A stretch of 64,000 bases of DNA from positions 50,829,501 through 50,893,500 of the forward strand of contig CP136898.1 in the NCBI GenBank assembly GCA_034359265.1. The letters are read 5' to 3'. Below, piece after piece: positions 21,806-32,990 of the stretch (its first letter is position 1; each line of letters starts with the position of its first letter). The DNA is from Canna indica. Taxonomy: Eukaryota > Streptophyta > Magnoliopsida > Zingiberales > Cannaceae. A model generated the notes under the pieces. That model was not told the origin of the DNA. It did not search any database and saw only the letters and a list, made by a program, of their open reading frames with translations. The position numbers and the translations under genes were made by a program.

Positions 21806-22482
21806 TGTTCGTTTAAGGGTTTCTCTTAAGCCTCGATCTTTATTTTGATGATAACAAACAAGCATTTAACCTTGTGTGAAGTTTTGAGTTCAGGTTGAGG
21901 TTGCGATAAGCATGCGAAGTTCGTTCAAACGAAATGAAAGAAAAGACAGTTGAAGAAACAAAAGAAGAAAACGTCAAAGAAACGCTCGGGTTTAGATCAA
22001 GTAGAAATAATGTAATATACCCTTAGGATGATTTAATCCCAAGCCAAATTGTAAAATTATCCAAGTTGAAACTTGGTAACTAAACCCATAAAAAAGCATG
22101 TAAAAAATTCAAAGTAAAAATCAGCCTCAGCCTGAGTTCGGTCGACCGATCGGTTGACCGAACAAGGCAGAATTTTGGCAGTAGCCTATTCGGTCGATCG
22201 GTCGATCGACCGGATGATGCCAAAAAATGGCAGTAGCCATTCGGTCCACCTGTCGGTCGACCGAAGTTGGTGAAGCATTGGCGAAAGTCTACGTCGGTCG
22301 ACCGACCGAAGCCAAAATTAGGTAGAAGGCGCATCGGTCGACCGATCGATCGGTCGGATTGAAGATTGCAGATCGCGTGTCTGGCTTCCCTGCATCGTTC
22401 GACCGATTCAATCGACCAAATTTGGGATGGATGAAGCTGCAACTCCTTCGGTCGACTGAACAACGCTAAAAGCACACAGAAA
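21806..22482 (+). repeat. 3' LTR of Copia H, truncated
   Basis: Matches the 5' LTR from TGTT...TTTAAGGGTTTCTCTTAAGC to ACGCTAAAAGCACACAGAAA, inside the palindrome block, and then stops. The rest, including TATA box and U5, is gone. Confidence 0.85.
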
Positions 22483-22906
22483 CGACGTGTTGCTGGCTCT
22501 CCTCTTGTATCTCGTCATCTTCTTGACCGTGTGGAAGAATTTGCTCGTAGTCCGCACTGGGTGCATCACAGAAGGGCTATTTTGACTCAATCAAAATAGC
22601 AAGAGAAGAAGCACTCTTCGGCAGCAGGCAGACTCTTACTTTACCTCACATGAGGCTCAGTTGCAGCAGGTGGGTCCCATCTTCAAAAGCATGTCATATT
22701 ACTTGCCACTAAAGGCTATTTTGATCCAAATAGCAAAAGGAGAGGAAGAAATTAAAGCTAACAACTCCCATTTCTCATCTTCACATTTCTTTGTTTTCTT
22801 TGTTTGCAATTGAAAAAAGATAGAGAGAGGAGAAAGAAAAGAAAAAAATGAGAGCAATAAACTCAATAAAAAGGAAAGGAATTGATTAAAGGAAAGGAGA
22901 GCAATA
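22483..22906. other. unassigned DNA before Copia J
   Basis: No gene recognised. Two short near-palindromes beginning GGCTATTTTGA lie at about 22576-22603 and 22707-22733. The purine-rich stretch 22810-22900 could be the leader of Copia J, but no primer site was seen. Confidence 0.3.
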
Positions 22907-23697
22907 TTGCCACGGCCAAAGAAGAATTCATTCTACTCTCAAATGAAGAGATGGGATAATGAGGCATTGTTTGCTGCAGAGGAGGATCTAGCTCTTACTG
23001 TAACAATGTCCAATCATATCAACTTTCAAAATGATTGGATTATTGATTCGGGCAACTCAAACCATATTAAAGGTGACAAAGAGAAGTTGCAAAACCTGTC
23101 AGAATACAAAGAAAGTTGTGTGGTGGTGACAACAAATAACTCTAAATTACTGATAGCTCACATTGGTAATACAGTGGTTTGTCCTCAAAATAGTGCTACT
23201 GAAGTGCCTCTTCAGAAAGTCTACCATGTCTCGGGTATGAAGAAAAATCTTCTTTCAGTAGCACACCTAACATCCTCTTGTCATTTTGTTCTATTTGGAC
23301 CGCGAGATGTGAAGGTCTATCGAGATCTTGAGATCATTAAGAAGATGGTGATGAAGGGATGTAGACTGGTGTCAATCTATGTGATGTCTGCAGAAACAAT
23401 GTATGTAGACAAGACTAAGAGGACTTATGGCACATACGGCTAAGTCATGTCAACTATCACAAGCTATATGTGATGATGAAGAAGTGTATGCTAAAGGGAC
23501 TCCCACAACTCGAAGTAAGAACATACACAATATGTGCAGGCTGTCAATATGGGAAAGCACATCAACAGCCGTATGAAGAGTCCAATTTCAAAGCAATGGA
23601 ACCTCTAGAGTTAATCCACCCTGACATATTTCGACCAATCAAACACTCATTGGTGCGATGAAGTACATGGTAACCTCCATTGATGGTTTTTCCAGAA
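22907..23697 (+). pseudogene. Copia protease / pre-integrase / integrase start (J)
   Basis: Part of a Copia polyprotein. [11 protein letters not shown] (about 23037-23070) is the protease active-site region, where the family usually has [30 protein letters not shown] is the conserved post-protease segment, and [12 protein letters not shown] starts the pre-integrase domain. After a frame break near 23443, [40 protein letters not shown] and [13 protein letters not shown] give the integrase N-terminal region. After a further shift [13 protein letters not shown] gives the first catalytic-core strand, where DDFSR is usual. There the Copia sequence ends. Confidence 0.82.
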
Positions 23698-24100
23698 AGG
23701 ATACAAAAGAGTTATTCTCCATGCTAGATGAACTCTGAACAACAGATTTCTCTGAGAGGGTAAGTAAACATGGAGACTTTGCATCATTGAGGCAAAAACA
23801 CAGAGATGACATGTATACTACTTTGGAACAATTTGAGAGTGATGTTTACATGGTATTTAACAAGACAATCACTTCAAATCCTGAGGATTCTATTCCTTAT
23901 AAGAGACAATCACTTTAAATGAGTATGCCAAGCAGGTTTTCTAGTCTCTACGGAACAACCACACATATTCTGAATTGGAGCTCTCAACTTGGCACAAAAA
24001 ATATTTTCTTAATAAGAGGAGAGCAACAAGAAATGACCATAGCAGTCTGAACTTAGTTTCTACAATACATGATTCAACATATGGAAGAAAGTAGAATCAC
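23694..24100 (+). pseudogene. bromodomain-protein gene fragment captured in Copia J
   Basis: Directly after the integrase residues the same frame reads RKDTKELFSMLDEL, a stop, then DFSERVSKHGDFASLRQK and DDMYTTLEQFESDVYMVFNK, then SNPEDSIPYK. The spacing and the TLEQFESDV...FN core match plant bromodomain proteins (acetyl-lysine readers), in which this core follows a P-MDF-T-R-KL segment. In another frame ITLNEYAKQVF and SLRNNHTYSELEL continue as the segment after the bromodomain does in that family. It is not part of a Copia polyprotein. One stop and at least one frameshift show it is not functional. No intron interrupts it. The family call is from memory of the motif. Confidence 0.62.
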
Positions 24101-24189
24101 AACTATAATCGTGGACTGATGATCTACTCCCAAAGCAAGGATACTTCAAGATCTAATAGTAGAAAAGTAAAAGACAACCAACGATGTCA

Positions 24190-24468
24190 TTGTCTAGCTA
24201 CAACAGAAGCTGAGTATTGAGCCGCAGCTATGGTAGCTCAAGAATGTACGTGGCTTGTGCAACTATTAAAGGATCTACATCAGCCAACGGGGTATGTAGT
24301 TCCCCTAAATTGTGACAATCAATCAGCAATACAATTGGCAAAAAATTCAACTTTCCATGCAAGAACGAAACACATCGAAGTGCATTATTACTTTGTTAGA
24401 GAAAATATCCTAAAAGAAGAAGTTGGGTTAAGGTACATAAAGACTGAAGATCAACTTGCATATCTATT
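24190..24468 (+). pseudogene. Copia RNase H fragment (J)
   Basis: Reads ATTEAEY, stop, AAAMVAQECTWLVQLLKDLH, then NCDNQSAIQLAKNSTFHART, KHIEVHYYFVRENILKEEVG and YIKTEDQLAYLF: the C-terminal half of Ty1/copia RNase H, including the catalytic Asp of CDNQSA. It is cut four residues later by the LTR of element C at 24469. Confidence 0.88.
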
Positions 24469-26085
24469 TGTTGGCCTAAGATTTTCAACCTTGATCTTAA
24501 ACTCGGTTTTGATGATAACAAATATGGAACTAATATTTGAGCAAGAAATATTTCCAGGTTCCATATCGATTTGCGTGCGACGTCTCCAATCGAAAAAATT
24601 AGAGAAATTAGCAAGGATTCATCGAGAAGGTTGAGTCTAGGTCTAGAGTGTCTAGATATATGTATATCCTCTATATGATGCATAATAACTCAAAAATTGA
24701 AACCTGAACCCAAAAATATGAAAACAAAAAAAATCAATAAATGGCCCAGAAATTCTCTAAGCCTAGGGATCTCCTTGGAGGGCTATATGACTTAGACATT
24801 TTTTTTGACACCAAAAGTCTCGGTAATTGTTTATTAGGTAGAAACAAGTTGAAGACATGTTTTAAAGGAAATTTTGGAAACCTTCAACCTATCCATATTT
24901 GACTAGGGAAATTTTAAAATTTTTAGTTATCGTAAATTTGTACTAGACCCTAAAAGTTAGATTTTGATTCTTAATGATTTTGATTTTTAGATATTTTTAT
25001 TGAATCCAAATGGGATAATCCTTAATTAACATTTATGAAGTTAAGAAATGTTAAATAAGACTAGTGAAGCATCAACAAATCATAAAAATCAACAAACTGC
25101 CCAACCTACCAGTTTTACTCGAATCCTGATCGATCCTTGGCTGACCGACTGTCGTCCGAGGATCGACAGGAAGTGTTCTTGAAAATTAGCAGAACCTATT
25201 CGGTCGACCCACGATCGAACCTCGGTCGACCGACGGTCGATCAAGGATCGCCTGACTATTGATCGAATTGTCCAACGAATATATTTAGATCTATTGAATG
25301 GCTCTATTTGAGCCTCTATCTTTGGGATCTTTATATATAGACCCCAAACATATCGCCCTATGCACCTAACGCTTCATTGAGCCATCCCTTGATATTTGCT
25401 AAGCTTTCTTAAGTCTTTCTTTGAGCAAACCCTTGTTTCATAGTGAAACCATGATTTGGCCTTTATCCTTCATTGATTCATCATCAAAAGGCATCAAGAG
25501 GACTAGGATCTTGTGTTGGAGCTAAGTATAAGTTGATTTGTTTATTTGCTCCATTACTTATATATTTTTATGTTTTATTTTATTGTACTTAAGCTTGTGA
25601 TAACCTAGAGTGCTAGGTTAGTGAATTGGGTGGTTGCCTTTATGTTTGAGGCTTAAATTCATCAGTGTAAACTTAGTTTACTAGGATAGTGATTGTTGTC
25701 ATTTAGGGTTGAGGTGAAAGAGTGCTCTCAGTAAGAAGGCGGAGACTTCCGAGTGTGGAAGTGCCTTAGGTGTGAGAGCGGAGACTCTTCGAGTAAAAGG
25801 TCCTCATTTAAGGGAAACATTCATAATCTAGTAAAGTTAAATTTGAAAATCATAAGCGGGGGTGCTTAGGAAGTGGAGTAGGCAATGGACCCGAACCACT
25901 ATAAATCGATCGTGTTTGCATTGCTATTGTGTTTGTGTTTTTAATTGCCATATTTATTGTTTCCGCTATTTGATTGAATTGTCATTTGCCTAAGTAATCA
26001 AGAATTTATTAAAACCAGAATTAGGATAAAGATTTTAGATAACACACTATTCACCCCCCTCTCTAGTGTACGTCATTCAACTTAT
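24469..26085 (+). repeat. 5' LTR of element C
   Basis: About 1617 bp from TGTTGGCCTAAG; it ends ACTTATA where ACTTACA is expected. Palindrome block at 25130-25260, then TATA-like TTTATATATAGACC near 25330. It holds a 112-bp segment between two copies of CTATATGA (24671 and 24783) that the 3' LTR lacks. Confidence 0.82.
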
Positions 26086-26088
26086 ATT

Positions 26089-26261
26089 TGGTATTAGAGC
26101 GGGTTGTAGTTTACGATTTTACCATCTCTACTACCTAAGTAATCAAGAATTGTCATTTGCCTAAGTAATCAAGAATTTATTAAAACCAAAATTAGTTTAG
26201 ATAACACATTATTTACCCTCTCTCTAGTGTAGGTCAATAGACTTACATTTGGTATTAGAGC
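26089..26261 (+). repeat. duplicated primer binding site region (C)
   Basis: TGGTATTAGAGC occurs at 26089-26100 and again at 26250-26261. The intervening 161 bp repeats the last part of the LTR (CCTAAGTAATCAAGAATT... TCTCTAGTGTA...) together with the primer site and GGGTTGTAGTTT. It is a tandem duplication of the LTR tail plus primer site. Confidence 0.8.
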
Positions 26262-26315
26262 GGGTTGTAGTTTGAGATTTCACCATCTCTACTACCTCTA
26301 GCCTCAATCACTAGA

Positions 26316-27686
26316 ATGACACTAAAGTCGGTAGCGTTCACACTACCTAGGTTTGATGGCTTAAACTTTGGTTCTTGGAAATTAAGGATGTATATTTTTC
26401 TAAAGTCACAAGGTTTAGATGTCTTCAATATGTTGAAAATTGAATTTATCGAACCTAGAAAAGAAAGGCATGATTAGAGCCAAAATGAAATTGACATGTT
26501 CAAATTAAATGCTCAAGCCATGAGTTGCATATATTGTTCATAGCCTAATGAAGTACTTGAAAAAGTTCATGCATTGTACTTCCGCTTATGACTTATGGGC
26601 TTGTTTGAATATCTTATATAATTATGCAAAAATTGAGGAATTAATCACTTTTATTGAAGGTAGTAATGACAATGGTCATCCCCCTACCACTAATGAGGTT
26701 TTTGATGTCCACAGTGTTTCTAGTCAAAGAAGCACTAAAAGTCGGAAGAGGAATGTCATATGTTATGTGTGTAAGGAAAAGGGGCACATTAAAAGGAATT
26801 TTCCTTCATTGAAGAAAAAGAACAAGAAGAGGACAAGTGCTTCAACATCCACCCACGAATCACATGAAGCATCCTCTTTTCATGACCATGAAGTCACATC
26901 CCAATTTTCCCTCATGGGTCTCCAGAATGAGGTAAAATCTACTACTTCTAGTCATGATAGGAATATTGATAATAATAGTGATACTTTTGTGGTTCTCTTA
27001 ACATGTCTTATGAAGAGTTAGTTGAAGAATGTCAAAGAATGTGTGTCATGCTTTTAAAAAAGAATAAGAAAATTAAGAAAATTAAAAAGGATAACTCTAG
27101 ACTTACTAGTCATTTGCATGTTCTAGAGTTAGGAAATGATAATTAAAGTTCAAATTTGAATTCCTCAAGTGTTGATTGCCATGATAGTATTGATGTTTTG
27201 AAAACTAGAAAATTGTAATTGATAAATGAAAATGATAATTTAAGACTTGAAAATTCAAAAATGAAAAATGGAAATTGCATGTTGATATCTCAATTGTATG
27301 CTTTACATCAATCGGTTGATGTGTTGAAAAATGAGGTTTTAAACATAGGTAAGAAAATAAATGAATTGAAAATATCTCTTCTTTTAATAATATTAGGAAG
27401 AATAATGCTTCTTTCACGAATGCTCATGCACATCATGCTCCTCATGTTAAGCATTCTAACTTTAGACCTCATGTTCACAAAAAATGTGACGAAGAAAGAA
27501 TTTCATGGACATTGCTTTTGTTATGACATATATGAGCATGCAATTTATGATTGTGCTTTTAAAGTGAATCCTAATGTTGTTAAGACACTTTGGGTACCTA
27601 AGCCCATTGACCCTTATGGACCTGAAGTCATTTGGGTACCAAAAATTTCTTGTTCTCTTGTAGGGGGAGCAACCACACAAGGGTGA
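26316..27686 (+). pseudogene. gag of element C
   Basis: Starts at ATG 26316 (MTLKSVAFTLPRFDGLNFGS) with a DUF4219-like N-terminus. Several stops follow, then an open stretch (26548-27021) with FMHCTSAYDLWACLNILYNY, a first zinc knuckle CYVCKEKGHIKRNF that has lost its last Cys, and a basic KKKNKKRTSAST segment. A Lys/Asn/Glu-rich coiled-coil region follows in broken frames (27040-27400), then a second, degenerate knuckle CFCYDIYEHAIYDC and the conserved end TLWVPKPIDPYGPEVIWVPK, closing with GGATTQG and TGA at 27684-27686. The best-preserved homologue is in E. Confidence 0.83.
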
Positions 27687-29122
27687 GTTGATGATGGTTG
27701 ATGGGAGTTGCACGAGGACTTAAAGCTTCACCAAATCCAAGTTGCAACTTCGCATCTTATGGATGCCTTCGGTATCAAGAATCGACATCTAGTTAATTTG
27801 GCATCATCTCCTTATTTTTGTCTAGTTTGAAAATTAGAGTTCATGATACATGATTGATTTTGGCTAATTCTTACCACTCTTGATATTATTTTAGAAAATA
27901 ATTTTTGATTTTGATTTCTCGGTCTCCTCGGAGACCTTATTAGTCTATAACGGGCTCATGTGACCTTGCAGTTCTAAATCATAGGCTAATTGTGGCCTTT
28001 TGGTTTTCTACTAATAGGAAGGGTTGGAGATCTTATTTTTCAAATTGTTGAGATCTCTTTGATTTATTTTGGTATCATGTTGACTCCTTTAAAATGAATC
28101 TTCACTATTTAGCAAAGTTAGAATTTCGAAAATGAAACTTGATTTTCTCTTTGCTATTTAGTATGATAACTTGCTAAGTATGTATGCTTTGATTACTATT
28201 TATGAAGTATACTTGTAAGTTATTAAGAATGGAAGGCTATGTCAATGAAAAATGGAAAAGTTTGGCTAAATTCCCATGGTGAGGTATGTTTTTTGTTATT
28301 GCAAATATCTAGCCTAATACCATAATTTTCATTTTAACTTAGACACTTCATTTTAGGTCCAAACTTTATAAACATATTTAGGAATATGTATGACATGTTT
28401 TCATGCATTTAGAATGAGAATTTCATATGAATATGGATAAAATGACATGATAATCTCTTTTAAACCAAGTTGACCCAAGTCAACAAAATGACTTAGAGGT
28501 CTAATTTTCAATCCATATTTGAGGAACATATTTAGATTTACTCATATTAGGTATCCATGTGTTTAAACTTGAAAAACCATGACTAAGGGGCAAAATTTGA
28601 TACTTAGCAAATTTCATGATAACTTGCCTATGTTGAATGAAATTATGCCAGGTTGAAATCTTGACCAAATGATATTATTTTTATCTCAAACTTGATACGC
28701 ATGCTTTTCGTGACCATATCATGGTATTTGCAAAGTTTGAATGAAAACTGAAAACATTTGAAAAAAAAAATTGATATTTACGAAAATTGCATTGAATATT
28801 TCAGCATATTCAGTTATTTTTAGAAGAATGTAGAAAAATCATTTTTGACCAATTCTTGAAACTGCATCTTCATTGAAAAATCTAGTTTCTTCAGTAAAAA
28901 TTTTAAAAAATTTCATGAAGATTGTGATTTATCATAGATTTTTGAAGTTCATTTTCAGAAATCCAAAGTATCATTTCAATTAAGAACTCATTTTTTCGAT
29001 ACTTTGCTTTTTAGTCGAACTTTTCAAAGGAGAAATCTCATGCTTGATATCCTTTATGCTTAAATGTAAATATTTTCATAAGAATGTTTGTCATCATCAA
29101 AAAAGGGGAGATTGAGGGAGAT
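27687..29122 (+). other. non-coding region and polypurine tract of element C
   Basis: AT-rich, no gene motif, homologous by eye to the non-coding regions of B and E (for example ACTTCATTTTAGGTCCAAAC, CAAGTCAACAAAATGACTTA). It is shorter than in B because the upstream polypurine motifs are deleted. The tract before the LTR is duplicated: AAAGGGGAGATTGAGGGAGA. Confidence 0.7.
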
Positions 29123-32095
29123 TGTTGGCCTAAGATTTTCAACCTTGGTCTTAATCTCAGTTTTGATGATAACAATTAAACATGAAACTAATGTTTGAGC
29201 AAGAAATATTTTCAGGTTCCATATCTGTTTGCGCAAAATGTCCCTGATCAAAAATATCAGAGAAATCGGCAAGGACACTTGTCGACACTCGGGATTCATC
29301 GGGAAGGTTAAGTCTAGGTATAGAGTGTCTAGATTTATGTATATCCTCTATATGACTTAGACATTTTCTTGGCACCAAAAGTCCCGGTAATTGCTCCTTA
29401 GATAGAAACATATTTGACATATGTTTAAGGAACTTTTGGAAACCTTCAACCTATTCATATTTGACCCGAGAGATTTCAAAATTCTTGATTTTCGCAAATT
29501 TGTACAAGACCCCAAAAGTTAGATTTTGATTCTTAAGGATTTTGATCTTTTAGATATTTTTATTGAATCCAAATGGGGGTAATCATTATTATGTTTTAAA
29601 GTTAAGAAATGTTAAATAAGACTAGTGAAGAATAAAAAAACCAGAAAAAGCAGCAAACTACCCAACCTGCTAGTTTCGGTCGAAACTCGGTCGATCCTCG
29701 ATCGACCGACGGTCGCCCGAGCATCAACCGAAAGTGTGCTGGAAAATTTCCAGAACCTTTTCGACCGACTCGTGGCCGAACCTCGAAGGGTATCCCGACG
29801 GTCGACCGAATTATCCAACAAATCTATTTAGATTTGTTGAAGGGCTCGTTTGAGCCTCTACCTTTGGGATCTTTATATATATACCACAAACCTACCTCCT
29901 ATGCACCTAATGCTTCATTGAGCTATCCCTTGACATTTGTTAAGCTTTCTTGAGCCTTTCTTTGAGCAAACCCTAATTTCATAGTGAAATCAAGATTTGG
30001 CCTTCATCCTTCATTGATTCATCATCAAAAGGCATCAAGAGGACCAGAGATCTTGTGTTGGAGCCAAGTATACGTAGCTTTGTTTATTTTTGTTGGCTTT
30101 AGATTTTCAATCTTGGTCTTAATCTCTTAATCTTAGTTTTGATAATAACAAACATGAAACTAATATTTCGTCGAGAAATCTTTCAGCATTCGATGTCCTC
30201 GATCAGAAAAATCAGAAGAAATCGAAAAATTGAAAAATCTAAAGGACATTGATCGTCGCGCTCGGGTTCGTCGCGGAATTTATCGAAGATCAACGTGTGC
30301 ACCAAAGTCACATTGGACGAGTCCAAAGATCAAATGAAAAGCTCTCCAAGATGATGCTTGTTGAAAGCCGAAACCCGAAAACGAAGCGCGGAAGAAAAAG
30401 ACTGAAGAAATCAATATCAGCCTATGTTTGTTCGATCGGTCGGTCGACCGAACACTGCCAAAAACTGGTAGTGGATACTTCGATCGACCGGTCGGTCGAC
30501 CGACAGAGGCCAAAAATGGGCAGTAGCCCTAGCGGTTGACCGGATTGAGGATCATGCGTCTCTGCTTCCCCTGCGTCGGTCGACCGGTGGGTCAATCGGA
30601 TTGCGGGAACGCAGTCTTGCGTCTGGGTGGTCGACCCGTCGGTCGACCGCACACAGTGAGGAAGGCAGCGGTCGTTCGAGCGGTCGATCGATCGGTCGAC
30701 CGACCAATCGACCGAGCGTCTGCAACAGATAGTTTTCTATCTGTTGAGCTATCATTTCTTTGAGAGGGTATAAATATACCTCATCTAACTCATTTGACCT
30801 TCTTCTCTCATTGTTTCAGAAATCATTAAGCATCAAAAATAGAGATCTAAGCCTTCCAAAAGATTTAGTGCTTGCGCTCGGTTCTTCTGCCAACTACTTC
30901 TTCAAGGGCACACTCTGCTTCCTCAACTCGGGATTTGATTCGAGCTCTACCTCTTGACGAGTTGAAGGCGTTGAAGGCATGGAAAAGAGCTGTGGTTTCT
31001 CTTTCATTTCTTAAGCTCTTTTGATTGTATTTTTACTGTTATTTGAACGAATTCTTTGGATTTGTGCGTGTGAAGACCTAGGATTATTAGGTCTTGAAAT
31101 TTGGTGGTAGCCTTCGTGTTTGAGGTTTAAATCTATCGGTGTAATTAAACGTAGTTTGTTAGGATTAAGTGAGTTGTCCCTTAGGTTGAGGTGGGAGAGT
31201 GCTCTCGGTAGGAAGGCGGGATACTTCCGTGTGAGGAGGTGCCTTCGGTTTGAGAGCGGAGACTTTCCGGTGTAAAATCCTCTTTGTAAGGGAAAGTAAT
31301 TAATCTAGTAAAACTCAGTTTGAAAATCCTAAGCAGAGTGTTTAGGTAGTGGAGCATTGGGGCCGAATCACTATAAATTCTCGTGTTTGCATTGATTTAC
31401 TGATTGTTCTAATTGCTTAATTATCTATCGCTTCCGCACCAAAGCATTCAATCGTAAATTGCCTAAATGATCTAAGAAAATGATTAAAATCGAATTTAGG
31501 TTAATCAATTTAGTAAACACACTATTCACCCCCCTTTAGTGTTGACATTTCGACTTCAATTTTCTCCATTACTTGTATATTTTTGTGGTTTATTTCATTG
31601 TACTTAAGCTTGTGATAACCTAGAGTGCTAGGTTAGTGAATTGGGTGGTTGCCTTTGTGTTTGAGACTTAAATCCATCGGTAAACTTAGTTTACTAGGAT
31701 TAGTGATTGTTGTTCTTTAGGATTGAGGTGGAAGAGTGCTCTTGGTAAAAAGACGGAGACTTCCGGGTGTGATAGTGTCTTAGGTGTGAGAGTGGAGACT
31801 CTTCGAGTAAAAAGTTCCAATTGTAAGGGAAACATTCATAATCGAGTAAAGTTAAGTTTAAAAATCCTAAGCGGGTCCTTAGGTAGTAGAGTGGGCATTG
31901 AACCCGAACCATTATAAATTGGTCATGTTTGTTTTGCTACTGTGTTTGTGTTTTTAATTGTCATATTTATTGCTTCCTCTATTTGATTGAATTGTCATTT
32001 GTCTAAGTAATCAAGAATTGATTAAAATTGAAATTAGGCTAAAAATTTTAGATAACATATTATTCACCCCTTTAATGTATGTCTTTCCACTTACA
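29123..32095 (+). repeat. 3' LTR of element C, split by a solo LTR
   Basis: Two pieces, 29123-30090 and 31564-32095, together about 1.5 kb, from TGTTGGCCTAAG to CCACTTACA. Relative to the 5' LTR it lacks the 112 bp between CTATATGA repeats. Palindrome block at 29677-29812. Confidence 0.82.
30091..31558 (+). mobile_element. solo LTR, family of element E
   Basis: 1468 bp from TGTTGGCTTTAG to CGACTTCA with no internal domain, flanked by the 5-bp duplication ATTTT (30086-30090 and 31559-31563). Palindrome block at 30428-30718 and TATA box GGGTATAAATATACC at 30766-30780. Its start and palindrome block match the LTRs of E, here in the opposite orientation to E. Confidence 0.88.
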
Positions 32096-32718
32096 TTTGT
32101 AAGGTATATAGAGTGTAATCATTTAGGAACAAAGATAGAAATAAACTACTCGTAGTTAATATGTAAGGTTCCATATTATATATTAAAAAAAAATGGGTTC
32201 CATGAATATATAAAAAAGCATAATTAAATGCACTTAATTACCGAGAGAGAGGGACGTCCTCCTGTTACGTCGAGATTTGTGCGGCTTCGGGGAGCCCTCT
32301 TCGTCTCAACTAGTAGATAACTCCATATAGGCCCTTGATGACGGTCCAAGGTAAGACGACGACGCCCGCTGTGGTGGCGTTCCACTACTTGCCAATGATC
32401 TGGCTGACCTATATACATACATAGTCATCCACAAAAAGATCAAACGCATGCTTGTTAACTCGGTCTAGTCAACAAGGTAAAACATTTACTCACCTGTAGT
32501 GTACATCTCCAGTCAAAGTTGGCTCCTCTTTATTCTGCCATGCATATTCTCAAGCTCAACCATATACATATACTTAAACATTAAAATTAATATAATGATC
32601 ATACCTCTATCATATCAACAACAAATATCCGCCTATGGAAAAAGTACACCCGCATACAAGCAGGGCTTTGGCCCGGCAGCACCCAAGGCTTTGATCTGTG
32701 TTCGCAAAACTTGACATA
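32096..32718. other. unassigned DNA, possible host exon remnants on minus strand
   Basis: No transposon motif. On the minus strand there is a donor-like CACTACAG|GTGAGTAAA (near 32492) and an acceptor-like TATATAG (near 32408) before a stretch open for about 60 codons (GQPDHWQVVERHHSGRRRLT...). I do not recognise the product and cannot tell a real exon from chance. Confidence 0.3.
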
Positions 32719-32975
32719 TTGTAATAGGTATAAGTACTTAAAAATAGGAAACAAAAATCGTAATTAATATTAATAATATTAGGTTTTAGCTACTTTCCTT
32801 TGATTATTATTATTATTTTGTTGATATTGTGATGAAAGGAGTTATTTATAAGTTATTATCTTTAGAGGTCCTTTTTGTAAGAAGATAATATTAATAATAA
32901 TATGAGGATTAAGAGAGATTAAAAACCTAATCCACGTTAATCTCTCCAAAATCTTCTTTTTTTCATCCTCCTTCA
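32719..32975 (+). repeat. probable short 5' LTR of Copia A
   Basis: Sequence just before the primer site; a TG start near 32719 (TGTAATAGGTATAAG) and a CA near 32974 are plausible. The 3' LTR is not in the window, so the start is a guess. Confidence 0.4.
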
Positions 32976-32978
32976 ACT

Positions 32979-32990
32979 TGGTATCAGAGC
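32979..32990 (+). other. primer binding site, initiator tRNA-Met (A)
   Basis: Canonical TGGTATCAGAGC, followed by AATCATAGAT. Confidence 0.85.

Larger units (their letters stand above)
15125..22482 (+). mobile_element. Copia H, Sirevirus-like, near full length
   Basis: The only element here carrying a whole Copia domain order: LTR, primer site, gag, protease, integrase, reverse transcriptase, RNase H, polypurine box, 3' LTR. The 3' LTR is cut at about 22482 (677 of 1435 bp remain). Long LTRs, a Gag with coiled coil and two zinc knuckles, gag and pol in different frames, and a box of repeated polypurine tracts fit the Sirevirus (SIRE/Maximus) group. Multiple stops and a changed RT motif show it is inactive. 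Confidence 0.88.
22907..24468 (+). mobile_element. Copia J remnant with internal replacement
   Basis: Protease, pre-integrase and the first residues of integrase are followed by about 0.4 kb of bromodomain-like sequence and then by RNase H. Reverse transcriptase is absent. The RNase H is cut at 24469 by the LTR of element C. Motif style differs from H and F, so this is another Copia lineage. Confidence 0.75.
24469..32095 (+). mobile_element. gag-only LTR element C (TR-GAG type)
   Basis: LTRs at both ends, primer site, gag, about 1.4 kb of AT-rich non-coding DNA and a polypurine tract, but no pol motif of any kind. It is inserted in the RNase H of Copia J. No clear 5-bp target duplication was found (CTATT on the left, TTTGT on the right). 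Its 3' LTR contains the solo LTR at 30091-31558. Same architecture as B and E. Confidence 0.83.

Noticed and set aside
29123..32095. Treating 29123-32095 as two separate LTR elements of one family
   Set aside because: The outer pieces join to one LTR of element C, while the inner 30091-31558 has its own ATTTT duplication and another LTR sequence.
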